This document shows, piece after piece, positions 22,221 through 33,208 of a stretch of DNA of 64,000 bases (positions within the stretch are counted from its first letter, which is position 1; the number at the start of each line of letters is the position of its first letter). Made by a program: the position numbers and the translations under genes. The notes under the pieces are model-generated. The model saw nothing but the letters and a program-made list of their open reading frames with translations. It had not been told where the DNA came from and ran no database searches. The DNA comes from Anniella stebbinsi (Eukaryota; Chordata; Lepidosauria; Squamata; Anniellidae): positions 71,621,002-71,685,001 of the forward strand of contig JARDYH010000008.1 in NCBI GenBank assembly GCA_029215795.1, read 5' to 3'.

Positions 22221-22502
22221 CTACTTCAGCTTCTTGGGAGTGACTTTCAGCTGTGCAGACCCTCCACTACAGCAACCACTGCCACTGCTACCACTGCCAC
22301 CGCAACAGCCTCCCCTGCTCTGGCTTTGTTGAGAAGTTCCTCCTCTGCCACAACAACAACATCCTCCACTCCCCTGAGAAGATCCTCCTCTACAGCAACA
22401 TCCTCCGCTTCTCTGGCCTTGCAGAGAAGATCCACCACCTCCACAGCAACCTCCTCTGCCACCACAGCAACAGCATCCTCCTCTCTGTAGTTGTTGGCTC
22501 AT
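22221..22502 (-). CDS. Gene C: Cys/Gly-rich epidermal differentiation protein (loricrin-like), 93 aa
   Basis: A paralogue of A and B with an in-frame loss of four residues. The 'GCCGCCCGGGG' part of A becomes 'GCCGGGG', leaving 17 cysteines in 93 residues. Start MSQQLQRGG and end VTPKKLK are kept. The ATG follows the acceptor TTACAG by four bases (exon 2 starts at 22506). Unlike A and B, the alternative CCCTCAG acceptor upstream is deleted and the polypyrimidine tract is short. This argues that the ATG-proximal acceptor is the one used. Exon 1 is at 23778-~23815 and the intron is about 1.27 kb. It is tail-to-tail with B and head-to-head with D. Function as for gene A: cornified-layer structural protein, inferred from composition and layout. 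Confidence 0.82.
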   Translation of the reverse strand: MSQQLQRGGCCCCGGRGGCCGGGGSSLQGQRSGGCCCRGGSSQGSGGCCCCGRGGTSQQSQSRGGCCGGSGSSGSGCCSGGSAQLKVTPKKLK

Positions 22503-23777
22503 CTTTCTGTAACTAGGATAACTTTTTGAGAAAAAGAGAGAGAGAGATTGGCATCATTTCATGGCTGTATCTCATAGTTGACCTCTCCAGTTGTTGGCAG
22601 ACGTTTTATGGATACAGCAACACCTTCCTTACCCACAATTAATTTATGTGGCAGTTTTATTTGGTACTTTTTATTCTCATGAGGTAGGACCTTAGGCTAG
22701 CTTGGGAAAATGCATCCTTGATTCAGATGCACACAAGGCAAACTGTTGGGCCAACAGAGATTGGGTATCTTGCAATTCCAGTACCTGCTCCTGGTAGCTG
22801 AGGTGTATAATGAAGGAGCAGGGTCTACCTTGAAGGAAGGAAGGGGAGAACCAAACCTCTTCCTCCAGTCTGGGAAGAGAATTGAGTAGCAGATGTATGT
22901 GATCCAGGCTGAGGCCTAGTCTGGGGGTAGGAAGGCTTTTAATATCTGGATTGGATCCCCTATGTCTACACTAGAGTAAAAAGGGGAGGACATCACTGCT
23001 AGACACACATTGAAAGGAATGCCTGATTTGCCTCTGTGTCAACCTTTGTGCAAAGGAGAAACAGTCATATCTGTTCTACCACATATCCCTGTTAACTTGG
23101 AAAGTGGAAGCCTTATATAGGGACCTGTGCATGTTGGGATGGGAAGAAATTGGATATCATGCAATTCCAGTGCCTGCTGGTGTATGGTAGCTGAGGTGCA
23201 TAATGAAGGAGCAGAGCTCACCTTGGAGGGAAGAGGAGACACCCACACCTATTCCTCCACTCAGGGAAGAGCATTGAGTTGCTCTGTATAGAAGGCCAAT
23301 GACTTACTCATGGTTACCTGCTCTTCTTTATTCCTAATAACAGGCATTTGAAACTAGGAATCACACATCTGAACTAACCCTGGATTAGGACCAATGATTG
23401 GCAGTAAAATGTATCCTCCCTATACATGAACCCCCTGAGTTCAATGATTAGGAAAAAGGATAGTTAGGTAGAAGGCTGGGTACTACCTACTCCTAGAAAG
23501 CCACATCTGGTCAGAGGAGTTATTCCTGGACTAGGAGTACAACTGGTCAAGTATAAGGTGCCTTCCAAGATTACTGGTGATGGGAGCAGATCAAGCTCAG
23601 CATCAGAGTGCACCGTATGGATGCAAGAAATCACAAGAACTTTCATCCCCAATTAAAGGACCTGCAATAGCTATTCTAGAAAGCTATCAGGTAGACTTGG
23701 TTAGCTTTTGAAGATATCTTTCAAATCTGATAGATTGATTGACAGCCAAGAGAGAGAAGAGATGTCCTTCGACTTAC

Positions 23778-23815
23778 CAGAGGATCACTGAGAAGACTTC
23801 GTCAAGGCGAACGTT
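23778..23815 (-). other. non-coding exon 1 of gene C
   Basis: The minus-strand leader ends in CCTCTG before GTAAGTC (donor GT at 23777-23776). An 11-bp stretch between the TATA box and the leader, present in A, B and D, is missing. The transcription start, if fixed by TATA spacing, is therefore shifted into the leader. Confidence 0.7.
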
Positions 23816-23838
23816 GTCAAGTGAATGGAGATCAGGAC

Positions 23839-23970
23839 CTTTTATACCACCTTCCCATGGCCCATTTCAGAGAGGAGACACATTCTGATAATGATAAATG
23901 TCTCTCAACACACCCAAAACCTCAACTATCCTTAACTTCCCACCATCTTGCATTTATTCATTTTGACTCA
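23839..23970 (-). promoter_or_regulatory. promoter of gene C: TATA box and AP-1 site
   Basis: TATAAAAG on the minus strand at 23846-23839 and the AP-1 consensus at 23970-23964. An 11-bp deletion lies just downstream of the TATA box. Confidence 0.75.
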
Positions 23971-24904
23971 GTAGTACAGGAGATATTCATCTTCCGTTAT
24001 AGCAGAGTATACACTACGTGGATGTGGGTGCCATCTGTCATTCCAGAACAATGCAGCAGCTGGCCTTACCTTATGGGTGTCACAGATTCCTTCCTAAAAC
24101 ATCTGGTATCTCTTTTGAACTTTGCTTCAATTTACCAAATCTTCTTGTGGAGGCCAGTGTGGTCAATATCTCCAAGCTCTCTTGCCCTTAGAATGAGATG
24201 AAATTTGAAATGGACCCAGGGAAGTAAACATTTGCAAAGGTACCCTAAGATATCAATATTTGTCTCACCCACACATTTCCAGATTGAAACAAGATTATGG
24301 GCCAAACTAGATGAGATGTTATTCATGATATCAGCCAACGGCCCAGCTGTCCTGAGTTTTGTGACTGAGCAGGTCCTGATCGGAGGCTCACAATCATGGC
24401 ATCCTCCTACTCTTGTTCTCTCTTGTCCTTCTCTCATAACATTAAATTTCATTCTGTGGTTATACCCTGACACATACCTTCCTGTGATACTCTCTTGACC
24501 ATCTCCACCGCCCTAAGCTAGCCTGCGATCTGCTCGTTCAAATGGCACTGTCCAAACATCTCCCGCTCCCTAAAATGACATTCCCTTGCTACCCCTTATG
24601 CTTGAAATCGACCACATGATGCTTTCATGTGACCATCTCCTTCATTTCCTTTCAACATGACCTCAAACCTCCACCTCTTTCAGAAAACTTAGGATTCCCC
24701 TCCCCTAGTCCATATAGATTACCATAACTGAAATATATACCTTTTTTGAGGAGTGTTGAACCTCATTGAGCCCATGGGGTGAAATCTATTTTAGAGAGGT
24801 ACTCAGTGGCTGCATTTCAGTAGTGGACATGGAATAAGGCACAAGAAGGTGGGACCAAAGGCAAAAGAGGATGAGGCCAAAACACCCCAAACCAAAAATT
24901 CCAG
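23971..24904. other. upstream region of gene C and duplicated spacer
   Basis: No gene. Up to about 24340 it is the shared upstream block. From there on it is the reverse complement of the A-side spacer (5560-6115). Confidence 0.65.
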
Positions 24905-25390
24905 CATTTATTTGTTTGTTTATTTATTGCATTTCTATACTGCCCCAAAGCTGAAGCTTTCTGGGCAGTTTACATAAGATCAAAACACTTGAAAACAATA
25001 TCCACAAATTAAAACTGCAAAAACATACAATATACACATACATTTAAAACCACGTTAATAACTTAAAAAGCTATAAGCCTAAAAAACAAAACAGACCCAG
25101 GCTCTTCAAATATTGCTAAATGCCTGAAAGTAGAGGAAAGTCTTGACCTGGTGCTGAAAAGATTACAATGTTGGCGCCAGGCAGGCCTCATTGGGGAGAT
25201 AGTTCCACAATTGGGGGGGGGGGGGGCATGACAGAGAAGACCCTCTCCCTTGTTGCTAATGTCCGAGCTTCCCTCAAACTAGGCACTTGAAGGAGGACCT
25301 TAGATGTTGAACGTAGTGTTCGGGTAGGTTCATGGCGGGAAAGGCGTTCCATCAGGTATTGTTGTCCCAAGCTGTGTAGGGCTTGCATAT
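24905..25390 (-). mobile_element. L2-like LINE 3' fragment (uninterrupted duplicate)
   Basis: It is the reverse-complement twin of the L2 fragment at 4511-5560. The coding piece (25388-25215) starts 'MQALHSLGQQYLMERLSRHEP'. The tail has the 'agcttt...gggcagt' hairpin and a (TTTA)-rich end. It lacks the LTR found in the twin. A G-run of about 14 bases lies at 25214-25227. Confidence 0.75.
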
Positions 25391-25722
25391 TTTAACTTAA
25401 AGCTCTGATGTCCAGTAGCTTAGCTTTAGGAGAAGGATTTCAGTGTTTTGAAATTGGGGAAATGTGCAAAGCCAGGAAACCACTAAATGATCTGGAGGCA
25501 GAGGAAAGAGGGCAGAGCCTTCTAGGAACCTCAGGTGAGCCAAATTTAACCCGCAGCGCTGAGGTTCAGCACCTGTGCCTCAACTAAGCTCAATCCATGT
25601 GACTGAAGTAATAAAAAAAATTTCCTGTGCTTCCCCATACCTTCACCTCCATGTTCTTCTGTGGTTTCCCTTTGTCTATTTCAGATTGTAAGTCCCTTGG
25701 CTGCTGTGAATTTTGTTTCCTT

Positions 25723-25765
<43 letters not shown>

Positions 25766-25839
25766 CACACACATTTGTGATAAATATATATCACAAAATT
25801 AACAAATTTGACATTTACAAACTTTGTCATTTGAATATG
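25391..25839. other. duplicated spacer with (GT)n
   Basis: No gene. It matches 4090-4510 in reverse. A (GT)n microsatellite of about 18 units lies at 25726-25762. Confidence 0.65.
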
Positions 25840-26092
25840 GAAGACAGGTGATCAGCAAGATACATCTCTCCCTAAGTGGTCCTAAAGACTCTCTAAGGGC
25901 AAGAGAACTGGGAGAGATTGACCACACTGGCCTTCTCAAGAAGATTCAGTATATTGAAGCTAAGCTCAAAAGGGATGCGAACTGTTTTAGGAAGGAATCT
26001 GGTAAGGTAAGGTCAGCTGCTGCATTTTTCTGGAATGACAGGTGGCACTCACATCCACGTAGGTGCATACTCAGCTGTAACGGAAGATAAAT
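25840..26092 (+). pseudogene. gene-copy fossil, part 1 (split by YR element 3)
   Basis: Reverse complement of 3857-4090: the upstream-region half of the deleted Cys-rich gene copy. It breaks off at '...gaagataaat' and resumes at 32433 with 'atctcatgtac', the exact continuation at the twin locus. Confidence 0.7.
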
Positions 26093-26528
26093 TTGCGAGT
26101 GGAGAAGAAATCACACGAAATAAGACACAGACACCAGAATTTGGGATAAACTAGGGCCTCTTTATTTAACATGGAGATTCTCCCCTCCATGGATCTGAGC
26201 ATGAACGTGCGGGAATCTCGCTTATTAATCTCAGGCAACTAGCCTGCCAATCAGAGCGAGCCACTCCATTGAACCCAGGGGTCGGGTATACCCGGCCCCC
26301 TATTCAAACAACACTTGAGTGTTTGGTGAGACCATCTGCGTCATCCACAGCTCGGGCTGCACAGCTCGGGTAGATGAGACAAGCCGGTCCCCAAAGGCAA
26401 GCCATATCCTGACACGGGAGCTGCACAGCCCCCGAGGAGCAGGGCCTCTGACTTGCCAATCACCTTAAAGGTGCCTGAGTGCTCACCATTCCTATCCTCA
26501 TCCCCCCAAAATTCCTGCACCATCCGCC
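26093..26528 (-). repeat. YR element 3 terminal repeat B2 (436 bp)
   Basis: Direct copy of 26864-27299, with roughly a dozen differences by eye, mostly transitions. Its outer end (TTGCGAG) borders host DNA. Confidence 0.9.
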
Positions 26529-26691
26529 TATCATTTAAATTCACCTATTTATCCTCCATCTAAAGATTAAATCCAGTATGGAGTAGGCGAAACCTTTGCA
26601 TACTGATGCCAGGGAAAATTCCTACTCAGCCTCCTCCCCAAAGAGGACGACTGGCTAATCCCATACTAGTTGATAGGGAGGGAGGGAGAGA

Positions 26692-26863
26692 CCAGAAGAA
26701 AAAGAGGCCGGATGGCTGCGCAGGGCAAGGCTATATAGGCTTGGCTCCGCCCCCACGCTAGGCTATACGCGTGGCAAGCATGCGCATAGTCTTCTTTCGT
26801 CTCCTCCTCCCGCCCGCAAAATCCGACCCCTCCCAAGCCATTCTGGCTGGGTGGGGATCGAGC
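26692..26863 (-). repeat. YR element 3 internal repeat A2 (172 bp)
   Basis: Direct copy of 32261-32432, with about three differences by eye. It contains a TATATAG box and a GC-rich segment, consistent with promoter sequence of the element. Confidence 0.9.
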
Positions 26864-27299
26864 TTGCAAGCGGAGAAGAAATCACATGAAATAAGACACA
26901 GACACCAGAACTTGGGATAAACTAGGGCCTCTTTATTTAACATGGAGATTCTCCCCTCCATGGATCTGAGCATGAACGTGCGGGAATCTTGCTTATTAAT
27001 CTCAGGCAACTAGCCTGCCAATCAGGGCGAGCCACTCCATTGAACCCAGGAGTCGGGTATACCCGGCCCCCTATTCAAACAACACTTGAGTGTTTGGTGA
27101 GACCATCTGCGTCATCCACAGCCCGGGCTGCACAGCTCGGGTAGATGAGACAAGCCGGTCCCCAAAGGCAAGCCATATCCTGACACGGGAGCTGCACAGC
27201 CCCCGAGGAGCAGGGCCTCTGACTTGCCAATCACCTTAAAGGTGCCTGAGCGTTCACCATTCCTATCCTCATCCCCCCAAAATTCCCACACCATCCGCC
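26864..27299 (-). repeat. YR element 3 internal repeat B1 (436 bp)
   Basis: Direct copy of B2. It abuts A2 with no intervening base, as expected for a split-direct-repeat YR element. Confidence 0.9.
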
Positions 27300-27379
27300 A
27301 AAGAAGGGAGTCAAACCTCAGCTTTGGCAACCTATCCCCACCTGAACTGGAAGAATTCCAGCAGGGCCACGTTCAGATC

Positions 27380-27960
27380 CTGCAGGAAAATGTCATTCCC
27401 TGCATCGGAGAGATGAACTCCGTCTGCCCTGTATAAATCCCCTCTGGCAATTAGAATATCTGGGTGTGGGATAGTTACTCCTCACCGGTCATGAATGAAT
27501 AACCTAAATTCCCTAGTAACATTTTAACTGCCCTATTTACACAGTGGGCGTTCCAACCTTCACGCCATTGAACTCTAGGGAGCATGTTCGACCACACTAT
27601 CCAAGTGTCTGGCCACTGGCTCCATATGAACTCAAAATCTAACTTAGCTTGAATAATCAGGGCCTTCCCCTTAGAAGGCCCAAGTCATTCCCACCCAAGT
27701 GTACACCAACACCTTGGGCACCACGGGCACATCACCAGATCTGAACAGCAAGTGGAGGAGACCTCCCCAGCGCAAGCCACACCTCCCCAACCACTGGACG
27801 GAGGCTGATGGACCGAGACCCAGCTGTGTGCCAGCAGGTGCTCACGTCACCCTACGGCTGGCCCAGAACACCCATTGTGTTCACTGGCGAGGACCTTCCA
27901 GGCGCTGGTCTCCTCCTATGCCCTGCAGAAGACAAATATCTGTTTACCATATACTCCTGA
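27380..27960 (-). pseudogene. SGNH-hydrolase-like module of YR element 3
   Basis: Two conserved blocks of the SGNH/GDSL esterase fold are readable on the minus strand. One is a G-G-N-D block ('VHLGGNDLG', codons over 27684-27695). The other is a D-x-x-H block in 'DGVHLSDAGND' (DGVHLSD at 27424-27404). The segment between them has stops and frame changes. Ngaro-type elements are known to carry such a hydrolase ORF downstream of the recombinase. Its biochemical role is unknown. Confidence 0.65.
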
Positions 27961-28720
27961 GTGCCCATTTCCAAACATAAGCCTTGAAGGCACCGGGCCG
28001 CCATCTCCTTATGGCACGTATCTTAGCACTGCCCGTCCCTATTGCGGCCACAGTAGATGCTGCAGCAATCGTAAATGAATGGATGCCAAATGGTAATTTC
28101 CCAAACCCAGTGCCCTTAATGCCTTCTTTGCCACCATCCAGAACTGATATGTAGTTAATGGGGACTTGTTTAAATGATGGGAGAGGAAGCCAGGCTCGCT
28201 TCCCCTGAAAGCCAAGTAGCAGTTCAGGACTGCAACGGGGCAGAGCTCCCTAATTGGGGCCTCCACCAATGGAATGAATGAGCCTCTGCCTCCCTGAACA
28301 GTCTTAGACCTTTGCAGCCCTAGGACTACCTTGTCCTCCAATCTCTGCACATTTCCCCACTGCAGTGCTCCACCTGCTTGATCTGACTTGGAGCATGCGA
28401 GAAATCCCCCAATTCTAAACGCGTCAGAAAAGGCAGTAACAGCCAAGGCATGGAATAACGCCTGTTCAAATACTGAAAGCAGATGGATACCCATTGTCTT
28501 TCAACCAATTAATAAGTCGGGGGGAATAGGCTGACGTGACTCAGGAGCAGGCAGGGCCAACCTAGCCCATCCCTCAAGCATCTTTCTTATGCGGAAGCCC
28601 TATGTGACGCCAGGCCACCCATATGCCTTTAACATAAATGAGAGTCCAGCCAGCTGATGTTATGAGTGGACAGGCCAGTGCAGTGTAAAACCACACAGAA
28701 CTCTATCAAGTGCTCTATTG
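27960..28720 (-). pseudogene. tyrosine recombinase of YR element 3 (degenerate)
   Basis: An N-terminal piece like 'GWARLALPAPESRQPIPPDLL' is followed by the first catalytic Arg block 'DAFRIGGF' and the hairpin 'LQRSKTVQGGRG'. Next come 'LTTYQFWMVAKKALRALG' and, after a frameshift, an HSF-T-I block where the HxxR Arg reads Thr. 'GAFKAYV' follows, carrying the Tyr position. It is homologous to the recombinases of elements 1 and 2. With the stops, frameshift and lost Arg it is dead. Confidence 0.7.
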
Positions 28721-30474
28721 GAATAGGCCAGAGGACTGGAAGATGCCGCCTGGGCCTGAAAACACCGAACTCCCTATCTGCTCTCTCTTAAGCTGTACGT
28801 GTGCTGGGAGCCGCCGATCTCATAATGGCTTCCGCCACCTCACCTCTCCAAGACCCCATAGAAAACTGGGCATGGGATCTGGGTGCAACCTGGCTGTGGA
28901 ATCTGGACATCCTGAACCATTGTGCTAGCAGCCGTAGCTGTTTCTGTCTCACGGACTTATGCTTCCGGCACTGGTTCCTTTGAAGTCATCACTTGCTCCA
29001 CACGTGTTTCAAAATCCCCAACTGGGGCCATAGTTTCTCTCCTAGATCCCCAAGCACACTGGGCCAACTTCAGGAACCTGTATATCTGGCTACATGACCC
29101 GGTGTCACCGACTTCATTATCCAGCCCAGGAATATGGTGGCCAAAATAGAGATTGCTTGATGGCTACCAGGACTCATGGCCCTGTCAGTCCCATTCCTGA
29201 GGTTCCTTAGAGGACAAAGAAGGAACGACGTGAACAGTGGCCAGCTGTCAGGCCAAAATGAACATAGGCTAATAACTTTGGTCCAAAACCCAATCACTAC
29301 TGCAAAAGGAAAGATCTCTAGGAATAACCAATCTTGACATTGTAGTTTCTATAGTATGCTAACCAGTGCTAATACCCATAAGGAATAAGCATGGCACCTT
29401 AATGGATTAAACCATGGGAACACTTTAAGATGTGCAAAGGGGGATAAGGGATAAGCCTAAAACATGGCTGGCCTTTACATCCCTAACTTAGTTCTGGTCC
29501 CAATGCTCGCTGGTTCTAGGCTAAACAGGTAGCACTAGGGCTCCTTAAGAAGGGCTCTAAACTATCAAAGAATGCCTTCCCTATACAGGTAATTGGCAGA
29601 AGGGCCAAGCTACGAATTTACCTATTGACTTTTGGCATTACTCTATGGGCATCCCTACCCTCACACTTCCAGTGCTTAGGGAGCAAGTTATCTGGCTATC
29701 CAGATATCTCCCAAGTCTGCCCTAGCCTGTAAAGTTGAAGACTTCCGGTCTAGGGACCCTATGGGCACCATAGCTGCAGCGAGGCAGAAACCATTTATTG
29801 AGGAGATGCCACTACAGCATGCCTAGCTTGCCACCCCACCAGGTTGGAGGCCAACTGACCAAGACCAAACTGTGAGACAACAGTTGCTCGTGTCATTCTC
29901 AAGCTGTCCCAGATGCCTTGCTGCCTCAGCAGATTAGGATCCACATGGTCTGTAGTGAAGTCTCCCTTGACTAGGATGGGCCATAAGGCCTAAAACTCCT
30001 CTCTTTAGTTCTGAAAAACTAAATTCCCTATCTACTCAGTGGTATGCCACCACAAGTCACATGGCTTGGGTCATTGCTTGTCCCAGATCCCCAGGCACAC
30101 CAGGCGTAGGATCTTGGTACTGTCTGGCCGCAAGGGCCAACTATGTGAACGTGGACGTCTGGCTGTTTGACAGGTGACGCCAACTTCAGAAACCTGCCCA
30201 AATATGACAGGCAAAATGGAGTGCAACTGAGGGCAACCAGGACTTATGGCCCTGACCAGCCCCATCCTGAAGTTCCCCAGGTGACACGGAGGCAACTACA
30301 TGAGTCGTAGCAAGCTGGCAGGCCAAGTTAAACAAAGGCTAATTATAATTTTTTGGCCTGAGCCCGATCACTACTGCAAAACGAAACAAATCTCAATATC
30401 ACTGCTTCCAACCCAGGTGGAGACCTAAATGTTTATGTAGCAATAAGGGTGTCTGGCCCCACAAAATGATACTC
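28721..30474 (-). other. internal region of YR element 3, coding content not recognisable
   Basis: It should hold the gag/RT part by position. I find no YxDD or RNase H blocks in any frame. Two stretches (29070-29300 and 30070-30300) share a 'ctgaggttcc' and 'ggcaactacatg'-like pattern and may be copies of one another. Confidence 0.4.
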
Positions 30475-30650
30475 CTCCTCTCCACTTTATCCTCACAGCA
30501 GCCTTGTGAGATAAGATATGCAAAAAACAAAACAAAACCAGCAACTGGCCCAAAGCCAGGCAGTGAGCTTTATACATAGCAGTGTGGATACCAGAACGCA
30601 AATCTCCTGAGTCCCAATCTAATGATCTAACTGCTAACCAAACTGTCTGT
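30475..30650 (-). mobile_element. Sauria-type SINE inside YR element 3
   Basis: In reverse it has the SINE body ('ctcacaaggctgctgtgagg') and a trace of the tRNA-like head. It lies inside the element and so was inserted later. Confidence 0.5.
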
Positions 30651-31240
30651 TATTTATTATTGGGGACAGCCTTATACTGAGTGAGACCAATGGTCCACCT
30701 GGCCCTTTATAGTTAACACTGGAAGGAGCAGCTCATCATGGCCTCAGTCCCCCAAGGAAGCAGTCCCCAATCAAACATTCTAACCACTACACCACACTGT
30801 CCATTACTATGTTTTGTTTATTATTGAAAGGCAGCCTTATACTGAGTTAGACCAATGGTCTGCCTAGCCCTTTTATTGTTAAGATTGTTTTGTTGTTAAG
30901 ACTGAATTGCTAACACTGAAAAAATAAAAATAATAAAAAAGGCAATAGCTCATCATGGTCTCAGTCCACCCAAGCTAACATTCCAACCACTACACTCCGC
31001 TGTCTCTCATTTATTATTGAGAAGCAGCCTTATACTGAGTCAGACCAACATTCCACCCAGCCCTTTTATTGTTAATACTAAAAAGTCAGTGGCTCATCAT
31101 GGCCTGTCTACCCAATCTAACATTCCAACCACTACACTCCGCTGTCTCTCATTTATTTATTATTAGGAGGCAGCCTTATACTGAGTCAGATCAATGATCC
31201 ACACAGCCATTTTACTGTAAATGCTACAGCTCTCTATAGC
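30650..31240. repeat. degenerate tandem repeat, four copies of ~120-170 bp
   Basis: The phrase 'cagccttatactgagt' recurs four times (about 30668, 30832, 31026 and 31169). Each time it is followed by 'agaccaa' and a 'cccttttattgtt' block and separated by 'aaccactacac' blocks. The unit resembles a tRNA-derived SINE fragment amplified in tandem. Confidence 0.7.
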
Positions 31241-32260
31241 CCCAGTCCATGCAGAAATGCCTGGCCTACACCTGCTGACAAGCACAGGCTAGTGTGTCTT
31301 TGAAGGAGGTGGGGCCGCTGCAGAGACCCAGCCTCCCAGACCCTAAATGCAGCCCCACTTAAAATGGCTCCTGCCTACCAATATCCCTTTGCTCCACAAA
31401 ATGGCTGCTAGGCCAACTGAGCCCATGCTGCGGCCTGCCAATCCCCAGGGCTGTTAAAGTGGGGCCTACTGAGTAGAGGCCTGGCTATAGCCCCGGCACT
31501 CCAGCAGATTCTGCATCCCAGCCCCACACTGGACGTTGAGGGTAAGAAATTGGGAATGATCCAGCCGGATCATGCTTCCCCAAGCTGGTGCCTGCGGGCA
31601 TCTCAGCAGCTTCTTGGGGGGGGGGGGGGGAGAAGGCATTCCAAGCATGGCAATCCAACCCACAAGAGGGGAGTGCAAAAGAAAGCCCCCCAGAAGCAAT
31701 ACTACCGCCTAGACCACTCCACCAGACCCCAGAGAAAACAGATGCTTAAGCAGCAGGTAATCCCAGCCATGCCCCTACTCATGAGTAACGAATACTACTG
31801 TAGTCTTTGTATGAGGCACCCTCTGCTCCACGGGGAGGGCTAAGGGCAGGCAAGCCGGTCTTTCAAAACCCATCCCCCCAACTCCAAACCGTTTGGGCGG
31901 GAAGCCTCCTAGCCCCAGCTCTCCTGATGAGTTTGCGCTTGCACCTCGTGGCTGCAAACTGTCTCATCGCTCCTCGAAGCAAAACAAAAACCTCCGAGCA
32001 AAAATAAGCATGCAGCTGTGAGTAAACGCCTCATGGCCACACACTCCATCCCTGCTCTGTCGCCACCCTCAGTGCAAGAACAGCAGAGGAATTACGAGGA
32101 GGGCGACTGAAAAGGTGGAAGCTCCTCCAAGCCTGCCCTCCAATCTCCAAACCCTTAGGGCTGGGAAGCCACCCAGCCCCTGCTATCCTGAAGAGTGCGG
32201 TCGCTGACAATCCTCCTGGCCGCACACTATCTCTTTCCAGCAACATCTCCCGTCTCCTGG
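31241..32260 (-). other. 5' internal region of YR element 3
   Basis: GC-rich sequence with a run of about 17 G near 31615. It has no recognisable gag start like the MPPKK start of elements 1 and 2. Nothing else supported. Confidence 0.4.
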
Positions 32261-32432
32261 CCAGAAGAAAAAGAGGCCGGATGGCTGCGCAGGGCAAGGC
32301 TATATAGGCTTGGCTCCGCCCCCACGCTAGGCTATACGCATGGCAAGCATGCGTATAGTCTTCTTTCGTCTCCTCCTCCCGCCCGCAAAATCCGACCCCT
32401 CCCAAGCCATTCTGGCTGGGTGGGGATCGGGC
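32261..32432 (-). repeat. YR element 3 terminal repeat A1 (172 bp)
   Basis: The 5' end of the element on the minus strand. Its outer bases read GCCCGAT, like the GCCCGA start of element 1. It is a direct copy of A2. Confidence 0.9.
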
Positions 32433-32573
32433 ATCTCATGTACAAATGAATCAAAATGATGTTGGATTCCTAGTTTCAAAGGCCTGTTATTAGGGATAAA
32501 GAAGAGCAGGTAACCATGAGTAAGTCATAGGCCTTCTACGCAGAGCTACTCAATTCTCTTCCCAGACTGGAGG
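32433..32573 (+). pseudogene. gene-copy fossil, part 2
   Basis: Continuation of 25840-26092 after the YR insertion. It matches 3720-3856 in reverse, including the intron-derived segment with 'gaagagcaggtaaccatgag'. Confidence 0.7.
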
Positions 32574-33004
32574 AACTGTAATTTATAAATTGCAATCAAT
32601 ATCAGCAATTTACTTTTTCAAATAGCCATTAACACAATTGCTGATATCATGAATAACATCTCATCTAATTTGGCCCAACATCTTGTTTCAATCTGGAAAT
32701 GTGTGGGTGAGGCAAATATTAATATCTTAGGGCAACTTTGCAAATGTTTACTTCCCCGGGTCCATTTCAAATTTCATCTCATTCTAAGGGCAAGAGACCT
32801 GGGAGAGATTGCCCACACTGGCCTTCTCAAGAAGATTCAGTAAACTGAAGCAAAGTTCAAAAGAGGTTCCAGATGTTTTAGGAAAGAATCTCTGATACCC
32901 ATATGGTAAGGCCAGCTGCAGCACTGTTCTGGAATAAGAGATGGCACCCACAACCACGTAGTGTATACTCTGCTATGACGGAAGATGAATATCTCCTGTA
33001 CAAC
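32574..33004 (+). other. upstream region of gene D
   Basis: The shared upstream block, mirror of 3285-3715. No gene. Confidence 0.65.
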
Positions 33005-33136
33005 TGAGTCAAAATGAATAAATGCAAGATGGTAGGAAGTTAAGGATAGTTGAGGTATTGGGTGTGTTGAGTGACAATTGGCATTATCAGAATGTGTCTC
33101 CTCTCTGAAACGGGCCATGGGGAGGTGCTATAAAAG
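33005..33136 (+). promoter_or_regulatory. promoter of gene D: AP-1 site and TATA box
   Basis: TGAGTCA at 33005-33011 and TATAAAAG at 33129-33136, the same arrangement as in gene B. Confidence 0.75.
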
Positions 33137-33158
33137 GTCCTGATCTCCAGAGGCTTCT

Positions 33159-33208
33159 CATTCACTTAACAACGCTTGCCTTGACGAAGTCTTCTCAGCG
33201 ATCCACTG
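33159..33208 (+). other. non-coding exon 1 of gene D
   Basis: A conserved leader ending CCACTG before the donor GTAAGTT (GT at 33209-33210). The start is estimated from the TATA box. Confidence 0.75.

Larger units (their letters stand above)
26093..32432 (-). mobile_element. YR element 3: Ngaro-like retrotransposon with complete split direct repeats
   Basis: Read on the minus strand the structure is A1 (172 bp), internal region, B1 (436 bp), A2 (172 bp), B2 (436 bp). The two A copies and the two B copies each have equal length and differ by only a few bases. The B1/A2 joint (26864/26863) is exactly an element 3'-end to 5'-end junction. The borders are set by the twin locus near 3856/3857, which shows the uninterrupted site with no target duplication. 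The internal region keeps recombinase and SGNH-hydrolase remnants (27400-28720). The gag and RT part (28720-32260) is not recognisable and holds tandem repeats and a SINE piece, so the element is defective. Confidence 0.85.

Noticed and set aside
30650..31240. CRISPR-like array
   Set aside because: The units are long, degenerate and SINE-derived in a vertebrate context. There are no uniform short repeats or spacers.
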